Shown: positions 27,977-36,328 of the stretch, piece by piece
Layout: each line of letters begins with the position of its first letter
Position numbering within the stretch: the stretch's first letter is position 1
Assembly: GCA_016715765.1 (NCBI GenBank)
Contig: JADJZJ010000007.1
Location: 62,001 to 126,000, forward strand
Direction of reading: 5' to 3'
DNA: 64,000 nt
Origin: Opitutaceae bacterium
Lineage (GTDB): Bacteria; Verrucomicrobiota; Verrucomicrobiia; Opitutales; Opitutaceae
Notes under the pieces: generated by a model
The model's input: the letters and a program-made list of their open reading frames with translations, nothing else
The model's database searches: none
What the model was told of the DNA's origin: nothing
Program-made: the position numbers and the translations under genes

Positions 27977-28630
27977 ATGGATTTTGGCATCGATCCCGAG
28001 ACCCTGCGCAGCGGCCTCATCTTCTACATCGTCCTCATCGCCAGCCTGAGCATCCACGAATGGGCGCACGCCATCACGGCGCATATGCTCGGCGACGACA
28101 CGCCGGAACACGACGGCCGCGTCACGCTCAATCCCATCGCGCACATGGACCTGCTCGGGTCGGTGATTTTCCCGCTGCTCTGCATCTTCGTCCTGCCCGG
28201 CGGCCTGTTGTTCGGCTGGGGCAAGCCGGTGATGATCAACGTGAGCAACTTCAAGAACCGCAAACGGGACGAGATCCTCACCACGCTTGCGGGGCCGGGC
28301 TCCAATCTCGCGCTGGCGCTGATCTCAGCCGTGGTGGGCGGCGTGCTGTTCCGGTTTGAACCGCGCACGGCCGAGCTTTTCGTCCAGCTGATCGGCATCA
28401 ACGTCCTGCTGGCCGTCTTCAACCTGATCCCGCTCCCGCCGCTCGACGGCGGCCGGGTCATGCGCCATATCGCCGGCATGACCGAGGAGACCTTCATCAA
28501 CCTCTCGCGCTGGAGTTTCCTGATCATCCTGATCGCGATCAACATCCCGGCCTTCCGCATGGTGCTGGGCGCGGTCATGGGCATCGTGGCCGCACCGTTC
28601 CTGTTGATTTACCGGCTCATCGCCGGCTGA
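27977..28630 (+). CDS. Site-2 protease, M50-family zinc metallopeptidase
   Basis: The 217-residue polytopic protein has the zinc motif HExxH as His27-Glu28-...-His31 (SIHEWAHAITAH) in the first membrane helix. The third ligand Asp is in NLIPLPPLDGGRV near residue 157, and the middle hydrophobic portion has GWGKPVMINVSNFKN near 78 and TLAGPGSNLALAL near 98. It is a short, PDZ-less S2P of the SpoIVFB/RseP-related group that cleaves membrane-embedded substrates. The substrate is unknown. The next gene starts about 76 bases downstream. Confidence 0.92.
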   Translation: MDFGIDPETLRSGLIFYIVLIASLSIHEWAHAITAHMLGDDTPEHDGRVTLNPIAHMDLLGSVIFPLLCIFVLPGGLLFGWGKPVMINVSNFKNRKRDEILTTLAGPGSNLALALISAVVGGVLFRFEPRTAELFVQLIGINVLLAVFNLIPLPPLDGGRVMRHIAGMTEETFINLSRWSFLIILIAINIPAFRMVLGAVMGIVAAPFLLIYRLIAG

Positions 28631-28706
28631 GCCCATAACCCTCGGCAAGGCAAACCCGCTGGCCGGCACCGGGCGGCTCGCCACCCCCGGTGGCTGGCTG
28701 AAGCGG

Positions 28707-29558
28707 ATGGGCGCGCTCTACGCGGAGCACGGCCTCGCGCTCGGGCAGATCGCCGCCGATGCGCATGACGAGGCGCTCTACCTGATCCTGCGCACGCTCG
28801 GACTGTCGCTCGACAGCGGGCCGGAGGTGCTGTCGCGGAAGCTCACGGCCGGTGAGCGCACCAAACTTGCGGAAGTTTTCCGCCGGCGCGTCCGAGATCA
28901 CACCCCGGCGGCCTACCTGACGCGGGAGGCATGGCTGGGTGACATGCGCTTCTATGTGGACGAACGCGTGCTCATCCCGCGCAGTTATTTTTTGGAAATC
29001 ATCCCGGAGCAGCTCGACGCCTGGCTGCCCGATCCCGCCAAGGTCACGCAGGTCACCGACGTCTGCACCGGCTCCGGCTGCCTGGCCATTCTGCTCGCGC
29101 GGCATTTTCCCAAGGCGCGCGTGGACGCGATTGATCTCTCGGCCGATGCCCTGGAAGTGGCGAAGATCAACGTGAGTGCGTTTGATCTCACCCGGCGCGT
29201 GAAGCTGCACCGCAGTGATGTCTTCGACGGCGTGCCCGGGGTGAAGTACGATGTCATTCTCAGCAATCCGCCCTACGAACCCAGCGGGCATTGCGACCGG
29301 TTGCCGGCCGAGTTTCACCGCGAGCCGCGACTCGCGCTGGATGGCGGCGCCGACGGGCTGGACATCATCCGCAAGCTCCTGCGCCAGGCCCGCACCCGGC
29401 TCAAGCCGCACGGCATCGTGCTCATCGAGGTGGGCGGACTGCGCGCCGCGATGGACCTTGAATTCGCCGCCCTGGAGCCGCACTGGCTCTCCACGCATGA
29501 CGGCAGCGATTGCGTTTGCCTCATTCATGCCACCCGCCTGAAGCGCTGGCAGGGGTAG
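28707..29558 (+). CDS. prmB: PrmB-like protein N5-glutamine methyltransferase
   Basis: The 283-residue protein matches PrmB/HemK family enzymes. The N-terminal helical domain contains AYLTREAWLGDMRFYVDERVLIPRSYF (about 70-96), and the Rossmann domain contains VTDVCTGSGCLAILLARHFP near 111, the catalytic NPPY at about 189, and the PrmB-type tail of that loop: SGHCDRLPAEFHREPRLALDGGADGLDIIR. The latter points to ribosomal protein L3 rather than release factors (PrmC). PrmB methylates a glutamine of L3 with S-adenosylmethionine. ATG 28707 is the only ATG, but the reading frame is open further upstream with plausible domain sequence (ATPGGWLKR), so the true start may be a non-ATG codon. Confidence 0.85.
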   Translation: MGALYAEHGLALGQIAADAHDEALYLILRTLGLSLDSGPEVLSRKLTAGERTKLAEVFRRRVRDHTPAAYLTREAWLGDMRFYVDERVLIPRSYFLEIIPEQLDAWLPDPAKVTQVTDVCTGSGCLAILLARHFPKARVDAIDLSADALEVAKINVSAFDLTRRVKLHRSDVFDGVPGVKYDVILSNPPYEPSGHCDRLPAEFHREPRLALDGGADGLDIIRKLLRQARTRLKPHGIVLIEVGGLRAAMDLEFAALEPHWLSTHDGSDCVCLIHATRLKRWQG

Positions 29559-29720
29559 GGCAGATTTCTGGCCCTGCCCACTGCGAAAGGCCGGCCGGTC
29601 CGCCTCCGCGTTCGCCCCTCCGCCGAATGTTCATCGCCTCCGCGCTTGTCGTGCGCAAAGGGGTTTCTCCTAATGTTGCGCGATCTGCATTGATTCACCC
29701 AATTCTCCAATCCCTGCATC

Positions 29721-32700
29721 ATGCCGCCGTTCCGTTCGCTCCTGCGCCCCTTCCTGCTTCTGATACCGACCCTGGCCATGCTGGCTGAAGACGTGCCCTT
29801 CACCTCCGCCCCCGCGCCGTGGGATGAGTCCCTCGGCAATCATCGGGCGAAGGTGCGCGTCGAGGCGAAGGCCGACGCGGTCCGGGTGCGGATTCCATGG
29901 CGGCGGCGTGATCCGGAGCCGGAGAAAAAGGCGGTCATCATCATCGACGCGGCCACCAGCCAGCGGGTGGGCAATGTCCTCGCGGTGAATATCAACCGCG
30001 AGTCCGGCGACGTGATCTTCCAGCCGGCCACCGCACCTGGCGACTACTGGGTTTATTACCTGCCCTATCATTACGAAGGCTGGAAAAATTCGCCGACGGC
30101 CGTCTACGAAAAACCCGTGCCCCCCGCCGACGCCGCGTGGGGCGAGCGGATCATGACACTCGGTAGGCAGCCCGCTCGCGGGCGCGAGATGGGCGCGAGT
30201 TCGCTCGCTGACCTGCCACCGGCCCGCACCGTTGAATTCCAGGCCATCAACGACTTTCACCGCTTCGACCCCATGGAGGTCATCGCCACCGCGGACGAGA
30301 TGCGGCAGCTCCTCGCCGCGCACCCCAGCCAATCCTACCTCCTCTTTCCCGAGGACCGCACGCGACCGATCCGCATGCTCGACGAGCTCCCCCGGCACTG
30401 GGCGCGCTCCGGTCCCGCCGACACGTTCCGCGGCGAGGCGGCGCGCGGCGAATATTACGCCTTCCAGGTCGGCCTTTACGCCGTCACCCAGGGCATCGAC
30501 AACCTCGCCGTGGATTTCATGGACCTGCGCTCAGACGCCGGCGACACGATTCCAGCCAGCGCCCTGCGCTGCACCAACCTTGGCGGCACCGACTGGCTCG
30601 GCCGTCCGCTGCGCAAGCTGGTCAGCGTCGGCCGCGGGGCCGTCCAGCCGCTCTGGTTCGGCGTGCAGGTTCCCGCCGAAGCCCGTCCGGGCGCCTACAT
30701 CGGTAAGCTGACGCTCCGGCCGGCCAACGCCCCGGCGGCGACGGTCACGGTCAACCTGACCGTTACCGACCAAGTTCTCGCCGACGCCGGCGACGGCGAT
30801 CTCTGGCGCCACTCGCGTCTGCGTTGGCTCGATTCGACCATTGGCCTCGACGACGAGATCGTGGCCCCGTTCACGCCCGTGACCCGCGACGGCCGCACGC
30901 TTGGGGTGCTCGGCCGCCAGGTCCGCCTCAACGAGCTCGGGTTCCCGGAAAGCATCACGAGCACCTTCAGCCGCAACGTCGATCGCGCCGACGCTCCCGC
31001 GCACGAGCTCCTTGCGGCCCCGGTGCAGTTCACCGTGCCGGGCGTGACGTGGAGCGGCCGCGCCGCGCTCACGCAACCCGCCCCCGGGGCGGTGGCCTGG
31101 TCCGCGCAGAGCCGCGCCGGGGATCTCGAGCTCGCCTACACCGCGAGGCTCGAGAGCGACGGCCACATCAACTACCGCATCACGCTCCGGGCCCACGCCG
31201 CCACCGAACTGCCCGACGCGGCGCTCGAGATCCCGCTGCGCCGCGCCGCCGTGCCCTACCTGATGGGCCTCGGTCACAAGGGCGGCTACCGGCAGCCGAA
31301 CTGGTCGTGGCAGTGGGATGTCAATCGCGCCAACGGCCTCGTCTGGATCGGCGACATCAACGGCGGCCTGCAATTGCGGCTCAAGCATGTCACCGACACC
31401 TGGGACCTCTACAACCTGAAGGAGACCGGCCCGTACCGCGACTGGAGCAACGATGGCAAGGGCGGCTGCACGGTCCGCGAGGACGGCGACCGCGTCATCC
31501 TCCGCGCCTACACCGGCGCGCGCCGCCTCGCCGCCGGCGAGGAGATGCACCTCAACTTCGGCCTGCTCATCACGCCGTTCCGCACCCTCGACAAGAATCA
31601 TTGGGACTGGCGCCACTCGCACAGCGAGCATTCGCACCTCTCCGTGCCCGAGGCCAGGGCCGCCGGGGCGTCGATTGTCACCATTCACCAGAGCGATGCG
31701 ATCAACCGGCACATCAACTACCCGTTCCTCTTTGCCGACGAGATCGCGGCCTACACCCGCGAGGCGCACGCGGCCGGCATGAAGGTGAAGTTCTACTACA
31801 CCGTGCGCGAGCAGACCAACTACACGACGGAGTTCTGGGCGCTGCGCAGCCTGGGCGCCGAGGTCTTCCGCAATGGTCCGGGGTTCCAACTCGCCGACCA
31901 TTTCTCGGCAATCAAGGGCGACACGCGTCCGCAGGTCGGCAGCGCCTGGTTGCGCGAGCATGTGCGCGGCGACTACATCCCGGCCTGGCACGATCCGCTG
32001 GCTCCGGGCGTTTACGACGCCGCCATCGCCACGACGAGCCTCTCGCGCTGGCACAACTATTACCTCGAGGGCATCAACTGGATGATCCGGAACACCGGCA
32101 CCGATGGCATCTATCTCGACGGCATCGGCTTCGACCGCGAGATCATGAAGCGGGTGCGCAAGGTCCTGCAGCGGGCGAAGCCGGGTGCGCTCATAGACTT
32201 CCATTCGGGCAACAACTTCTTCCCCGAATACGGCCTGGGCAGCCCGAACAACCAGTACCTCGAGCTCTATCCGTACATGGACAGCCTGTGGCAGGGTGAG
32301 AACTACGACTACTTCGGCGAGGGGCCGGATTACTACATGGTCGAGATCACCGGCCTGCCGTACGGCCTCTTCGGCGAGATGCTGCAGGGCGGCGGCCACC
32401 CCTGGCGCGGCATGCTTTACGGCATGTCCAGCCGCCTCGGCTGGCGCCCCGAATGCGACCCGCGCTCAATGTGGCGGTTCTGGGATCATTTCGGCATCAA
32501 GGAAGCCGACATGATCGGCTACTGGGATGAAACGAATCCCGTGAAGACCGGGCGCAAGGACATTCTCGCGACCATCTACCGAAAGCCCGGCAGGACGCTG
32601 GTCGCCATCGGCAGTTGGGCGAAGGAGGATGTCGCGCTCCGACTGCAAATCGACTGGCAAGACCTCGGCCTCGACCCTGCGAAGGTGAAGTTCACCGCCA

Positions 32701-32795
32701 CTGAAATCGAAGGCCTGCAAAAGCCGGCGACTTACGCGGCCGATGCGGCGATTCCGGTACCCGCGAACCAGGGTTGTCTGCTGATCATTGAGTAG
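29721..32795 (+). CDS. Large exported GH123-like (DUF6067-type) glycoside hydrolase candidate
   Basis: The 1024-residue protein has a signal peptide (about 1-22), then an N-terminal beta-rich domain of the GH123_N/DUF6067 type (about 150-480, with VQPLWFGVQVPAEARPGAYIGKLTL). A TIM-barrel-like region (about 590-960) contains HQSDAINRHINYPF, FYYTVREQTNYT, WMIRNTGTDGIYLDGIGFDR near 790-800 and GALIDFHSGNNFFPEYG near 820. The Asp residues in GIYLDG and the HSGN segment are reasonable catalytic candidates, by analogy with other barrel glycosidases. It lies at the edge of the pectin cluster and overlaps the convergent CE12 gene by 64 bases. Substrate is unknown; the family call is moderate. Confidence 0.65.
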   Translation: MPPFRSLLRPFLLLIPTLAMLAEDVPFTSAPAPWDESLGNHRAKVRVEAKADAVRVRIPWRRRDPEPEKKAVIIIDAATSQRVGNVLAVNINRESGDVIFQPATAPGDYWVYYLPYHYEGWKNSPTAVYEKPVPPADAAWGERIMTLGRQPARGREMGASSLADLPPARTVEFQAINDFHRFDPMEVIATADEMRQLLAAHPSQSYLLFPEDRTRPIRMLDELPRHWARSGPADTFRGEAARGEYYAFQVGLYAVTQGIDNLAVDFMDLRSDAGDTIPASALRCTNLGGTDWLGRPLRKLVSVGRGAVQPLWFGVQVPAEARPGAYIGKLTLRPANAPAATVTVNLTVTDQVLADAGDGDLWRHSRLRWLDSTIGLDDEIVAPFTPVTRDGRTLGVLGRQVRLNELGFPESITSTFSRNVDRADAPAHELLAAPVQFTVPGVTWSGRAALTQPAPGAVAWSAQSRAGDLELAYTARLESDGHINYRITLRAHAATELPDAALEIPLRRAAVPYLMGLGHKGGYRQPNWSWQWDVNRANGLVWIGDINGGLQLRLKHVTDTWDLYNLKETGPYRDWSNDGKGGCTVREDGDRVILRAYTGARRLAAGEEMHLNFGLLITPFRTLDKNHWDWRHSHSEHSHLSVPEARAAGASIVTIHQSDAINRHINYPFLFADEIAAYTREAHAAGMKVKFYYTVREQTNYTTEFWALRSLGAEVFRNGPGFQLADHFSAIKGDTRPQVGSAWLREHVRGDYIPAWHDPLAPGVYDAAIATTSLSRWHNYYLEGINWMIRNTGTDGIYLDGIGFDREIMKRVRKVLQRAKPGALIDFHSGNNFFPEYGLGSPNNQYLELYPYMDSLWQGENYDYFGEGPDYYMVEITGLPYGLFGEMLQGGGHPWRGMLYGMSSRLGWRPECDPRSMWRFWDHFGIKEADMIGYWDETNPVKTGRKDILATIYRKPGRTLVAIGSWAKEDVALRLQIDWQDLGLDPAKVKFTATEIEGLQKPATYAADAAIPVPANQGCLLIIE

Positions 32796-34210
32796 AAAAT
32801 CGATCGCGGAGTCTCGCGCAAAGGCGCCAGGACGCAGGGACTGATTATTTTGTAGGCGGGTGATTCCCCTCCTCCCCTCCCAAGGCTACGGCGGACACGG
32901 CGGAATCTCCGCCCCCATCCAATCGCGGCATCGCTCAGGTTCAATGCCTCATCATCCGCGGCCCGCTGGGCCCAATTCCGTGGCACAATCGTGCTGCGCA
33001 GCGGGCTGGCGGGGAGCTTGAAATCGTTGGGGTTGCCCGGATGCGTCGGGTCGAAGAGCGGGAGGTCGGTGACGAGGTAACGCGTGAGCGGGACACCGCC
33101 ATCGCGGAGCGATTTTGCGACGCATTGCGCGAGGAGGTAGGCACCGAGGTTGTTATGGTGGGTGGCGTCCTTGCCGCCATTGGCGAACAGGCGGGGCGAC
33201 AGTTCGGGACCAAGTACCTCGTACAGCGAGCGGCTCAGGGCCTCGAGGTCGACGAGGGCGACCTTTTCCTCGGCGGCGACCTCGCGGACGGCCTGCGGGT
33301 AGCCGCCGTGGGTGTTGATGATCCTGCCCTGCGCGTCGAAGTTGCGGCGCTGCGTGGACGTCACGAGCACCGGCGTGGCGCCGCGCAGGCGGGCCTCGGC
33401 GATGAAGGTGCGCAGCCAGGCCTTGTAGGTGGTGGACGCCGCAACATAGGTCTGCGGCCACTGCTGCTTCTGGTCGTTGTGGCCGAACTGGATGAAGAGC
33501 CAGTCGCCAGCCCGCAGGTGCGACAGCACCTTGGCCAGGCGCAGGCCGGTGACAAACGACTTCAAGGTCTCGCCGGACTCGGCGTGGTTGGCGACGGCGA
33601 TGTCGGGAGCAAGGAAGCGCGTGAGCATCTGGCCCCAGCTGGCGCCATCCTCCCAGCGCTGGTCGGTGACGGTGGAATCACCGAGGAGGTAGATCGTGGG
33701 GACGTTGGCCGGTTCGAGGACGATGGCGCGAACCCGTGGTGCCAGGCCATTGAACTCCAGCGTGAGCTTGTCGTCCCACGTGAACGAACCCTCCTCGCGC
33801 TCGTTGGTGAGCACGGCGGATCCACCGGGGGCGTTTTTCAAGGGCGGCGGGAGGGTGCGATTGCGGACGTTGACGATAAAGGTCCGCGTGACGAATTCGC
33901 CGGGGGCGGTGGCGACGTGCTCGAGCATCAGGCGCCGCGACTCCGCCTTGACGGTGTTGTCGGAGGCGACAGCCGGATCGCCAAAAGTCACGGTGACGCG
34001 CCAATTGCCCTCGGGTACGGCGACGGAGAAGTAGAACGGCTGGCCGGAGGCGTCGGGGGCCGTGCCGAGATCGAAGCCGTGGCCGCGCTCGGGGGTGAAG
34101 GCATCGGCGGCGGTGAGGGTCGTGAGATCGTAGGAGTGGACGGAGGCGGGGAGGGAGTTAACCGCAAGGAACGCAAGGAGCGCAAAGATGGAGCGACAGA
34201 GGCGAGGCAT
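32732..34210 (-). CDS. Exported CE12-type rhamnogalacturonan acetylesterase (SGNH hydrolase)
   Basis: The 492-residue protein has a signal peptide (MPRLCRSIFALLAFLAVNSLPAS), an N-terminal jelly-roll-like domain (about 30-150) and a C-terminal SGNH domain: IYLLGDSTVTD near 170 (nucleophile Ser), SGETLKSFVTGLRLA (Gly), FIQFGHNDQK (Asn) and a terminal Asp/His pair in GKDATHHNN near 345. CE12 enzymes remove acetyl esters from rhamnogalacturonan-I. After FDPTHPGNPNDFKLPAS (about 400) the family normally ends; here about 85 further residues, low in similarity, run on into the antisense of the GH123-like gene, so the original stop was probably lost. The hydrophobic core of the signal peptide is encoded by an intergenic-repeat-like sequence near 34160-34190. 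Confidence 0.82.
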   Translation of the reverse strand: MPRLCRSIFALLAFLAVNSLPASVHSYDLTTLTAADAFTPERGHGFDLGTAPDASGQPFYFSVAVPEGNWRVTVTFGDPAVASDNTVKAESRRLMLEHVATAPGEFVTRTFIVNVRNRTLPPPLKNAPGGSAVLTNEREEGSFTWDDKLTLEFNGLAPRVRAIVLEPANVPTIYLLGDSTVTDQRWEDGASWGQMLTRFLAPDIAVANHAESGETLKSFVTGLRLAKVLSHLRAGDWLFIQFGHNDQKQQWPQTYVAASTTYKAWLRTFIAEARLRGATPVLVTSTQRRNFDAQGRIINTHGGYPQAVREVAAEEKVALVDLEALSRSLYEVLGPELSPRLFANGGKDATHHNNLGAYLLAQCVAKSLRDGGVPLTRYLVTDLPLFDPTHPGNPNDFKLPASPLRSTIVPRNWAQRAADDEALNLSDAAIGWGRRFRRVRRSLGRGGGESPAYKIISPCVLAPLRETPRSIFYSMISRQPWFAGTGIAASAA

Positions 34211-34471
34211 GGGGCGGAAGAGATTGATTTTTACAGGAGGAAGCAGAGGGAGCGGAGACCAGAGATGGCCACAGAAGGCTCAAAAGGCACAGAAATTTGG
34301 ACCACGGATGTCACGGATAACACGGATGGGGTGGGCGTGATGGCATTACAGAGAGGGGCAGTGCTAGAATTTGGGATTTAGATCTGGGGGGATGCGAAAT
34401 TCCCTGAGTTTTTGTGCCTTATGCGGCCATTCTTCTGATCCGTGGTATCCGTGAAATCCGTGGTTACAAAA
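34211..34471. repeat. Nested palindromic element (CACGGAT family) between CE12 and GH29 genes
   Basis: The outer arms are 34311-34327 (CACGGAT units: ACCACGGATGTCACGGAT...) and 34438-34467 (ATCCGTGGTATCCGTGAAATCCGTGG). Inner arms share AGGCTCAAAAGGCACA near 34276 and TTTTTGTGCCTTATG near 34411. The element's inner-arm part begins near 34268, and the GH29 stop codon (34472) abuts it. Confidence 0.75.
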
Positions 34472-36055
34472 TCAGAGGGTTTTGAGGCCGGTGATTTTCA
34501 GGACGTTGGCGTGGTCGCTGGGGCGCCAGGGGGGAAGGATGATGTGGAGGCCGTTGGGGTCGCGGGTGAATTTTACCGGCTGCGGGCTGCCGACCAGGGC
34601 CACGGCGGAGATCTCGCCGGCGATTTCCGGGGCATTGGCCGGCAGTGACGTGATCGTGACTTTGCTGTCGGCGGGCCAGGCGAAGAGGGTGGCGTAAAGA
34701 GTGTAGGTGCCATCGGCGTGGCGCTGCGTGGTGAAGCGCATGTCCTGGGACGTGTAGACGCTCAGCATGCCGTTGGTGATGCCGCGCTCGGGGGTGCGCT
34801 CGTTGACCGTTTCCTCGGTCGGCCCTTCGCCGAAACGATGCCAGGGCCGCGAGCCGTAGATGGCCTCGCCGTTGATCCGCAGCCATTCGCCGATCTGGAG
34901 GAGGCGGAGCTGCTGGTCGTCGGGAATGGTGCCGTCGGAACGCGGGGCGACGTTGAGCAGGTAGGCGCCGTTCTTGGCCACGCAATCCACGAGTTCGCGG
35001 ATCATTTCGCCGGCATTGCGGCAGTAGAAGTTTTCAACGTAGCCCCAGCTGTTGTGGCCGATGGAAGTGTCGCACTGCCAGAAACGCTCGCTGATGCCGG
35101 CGGGCCGGCCGCGCTCGTAGTCCCGGACGCTGCCGGCAAGGTAGGCGTCGCGCTTGGTGGCGACCGTGGCGGCGACGCCCCATTCGGCGGCGCGATTGTA
35201 GAGGTAGGCGGCGAAACGGAGTTTGATGGGATCAAGGGCGCGGGCGTTGACGCCGTTGTCGAAGTACACGAGCTGCGGCTTGTATTTGTCCACGAGTTCC
35301 TGGTTGCGGCGGAACCACTCCTCGAGGAAGGCGGGGCTTTGCGGTGCGGCGCGGCCCTCGAAGACCTCGCCGGGTTGCGCGTGCTCGGCGGGCGGTTGCG
35401 GCGGGCCGTAGAAGTCGGCGTAAGCGGGATCGAAGAGATCGGTGGCGAGTCCGTCGGCGGGCCACATGAAGTTCCAGTGTTCCATGCGGTGCTGCGAGAG
35501 ACCGAAGACCAGCCCCTCACGGCGCACGGCGGTGGCGAGGTCGCCGATGAGATCGCGGCGCGGTCCCATGTCCATCGCGTCCCACCTGGTCAGGGCGCTG
35601 TCGTACATGGCGAAGCCGTCATGGTGCTCGGCCACCGGGATGACGTAGCGGGCGCCGGCCTGCTTGAAGAGCGTGGCCCAGGCGGTGGGATCGTAATGCT
35701 CGGCTTTGAAGAGCGGGATGAAGTCCTTGTAGCCGAATTTGTCCTGCGGGCCGAACCGGGTGCGGTGCCAGTCAATGAGGCTCCTGGTGGCGTACATGTG
35801 CCGCGGATACCATTCGCTGCCGCGGGCGGGGACGGAGTAGAGGCCCCAGTGGATGAAGATGCCGAACTTGCCGTCCTCCAGCCACGCGGGGGTTTGGTAG
35901 TGGGCGCGCAGGGAGTCCCAGGTCGGGGAGACGGGGCCGGGTGGGATGGGCAGGGCGCCGTTCGGGAGCTCGAGGGTGGTGCGCGACGGCGTGGCGAGGG
36001 CGTTGACCGCAAGGAACGCAAAGAGCGCAAGGAGAGGACGAGTTGAGCGATACAT
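34472..36055 (-). CDS. Exported GH29 alpha-L-fucosidase
   Basis: The 527-residue protein has a signal peptide (MYRSTRPLLALFAFLAVNALA) and the GH29 catalytic barrel: PAWLEDGKFGIFIHWGLYSVPARGSEWY near 55-82, AEHHDGFAMYDS near 141 (substrate-binding HHD), the nucleophile region LVYFDNGVNA near 264, and NGAYLLNVAPRSDG near 367, typical of the family. A C-terminal beta-sandwich follows (about 410-527). GH29 enzymes release terminal alpha-L-fucose, which decorates pectin and arabinogalactan side chains. The signal-peptide core is coded by the same repeat family as the CE12 neighbour. It is monocistronic between two palindromic elements. Confidence 0.9.
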   Translation of the reverse strand: MYRSTRPLLALFAFLAVNALATPSRTTLELPNGALPIPPGPVSPTWDSLRAHYQTPAWLEDGKFGIFIHWGLYSVPARGSEWYPRHMYATRSLIDWHRTRFGPQDKFGYKDFIPLFKAEHYDPTAWATLFKQAGARYVIPVAEHHDGFAMYDSALTRWDAMDMGPRRDLIGDLATAVRREGLVFGLSQHRMEHWNFMWPADGLATDLFDPAYADFYGPPQPPAEHAQPGEVFEGRAAPQSPAFLEEWFRRNQELVDKYKPQLVYFDNGVNARALDPIKLRFAAYLYNRAAEWGVAATVATKRDAYLAGSVRDYERGRPAGISERFWQCDTSIGHNSWGYVENFYCRNAGEMIRELVDCVAKNGAYLLNVAPRSDGTIPDDQQLRLLQIGEWLRINGEAIYGSRPWHRFGEGPTEETVNERTPERGITNGMLSVYTSQDMRFTTQRHADGTYTLYATLFAWPADSKVTITSLPANAPEIAGEISAVALVGSPQPVKFTRDPNGLHIILPPWRPSDHANVLKITGLKTL

Positions 36056-36328
36056 GAAGCGGAAGAAATGGATTTTTACAGGAGGGAGCAGAGGAAGCAG
36101 AGGTGGAGCAGGACTCGAACCGTCGATCCCCGGATGTTTTCACCACAGAGGCGCAGAGAAACAGAGAAGTCTGGGTTGGGTCGGTGTCCCGACATCCTTT
36201 GTCCCTTTGTGTCTCTGTGGTAAAACTCAGGGTTCGGTCATTAGCGGTAGATGAGCGGAGATTGGCGGTTAAAACAGTGCGGAGTTCGAATCCGTGTCAT
36301 CCGTGAAATCCGTGGTTAAAATTCCGGA
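36056..36328. repeat. Repeat-rich gap between GH29 and GH105 genes
   Basis: It contains a CACGGAT-family arm (36290-36319: ATCCGTGTCATCCGTGAAATCCGTGG), starting nine bases from the GH105 stop codon. A second inverted pair is CACCACAGAGGCGCAGAG near 36142 and CTCTGTGGTAAAAC near 36214. The unit TTTTTACAGGAGG (near 36074), also found at 34230, lies just upstream of the GH29 gene. No gene is seen. Confidence 0.65.

Noticed and set aside
36098..36130. tRNA-like fragment (GGACTCGAACCGTCGATCCC) near the GH29 gene
   Set aside because: The T-loop string is present but the T-stem does not pair and no anticodon or D-arm exists nearby; at most a decayed tRNA end inside repeat DNA.
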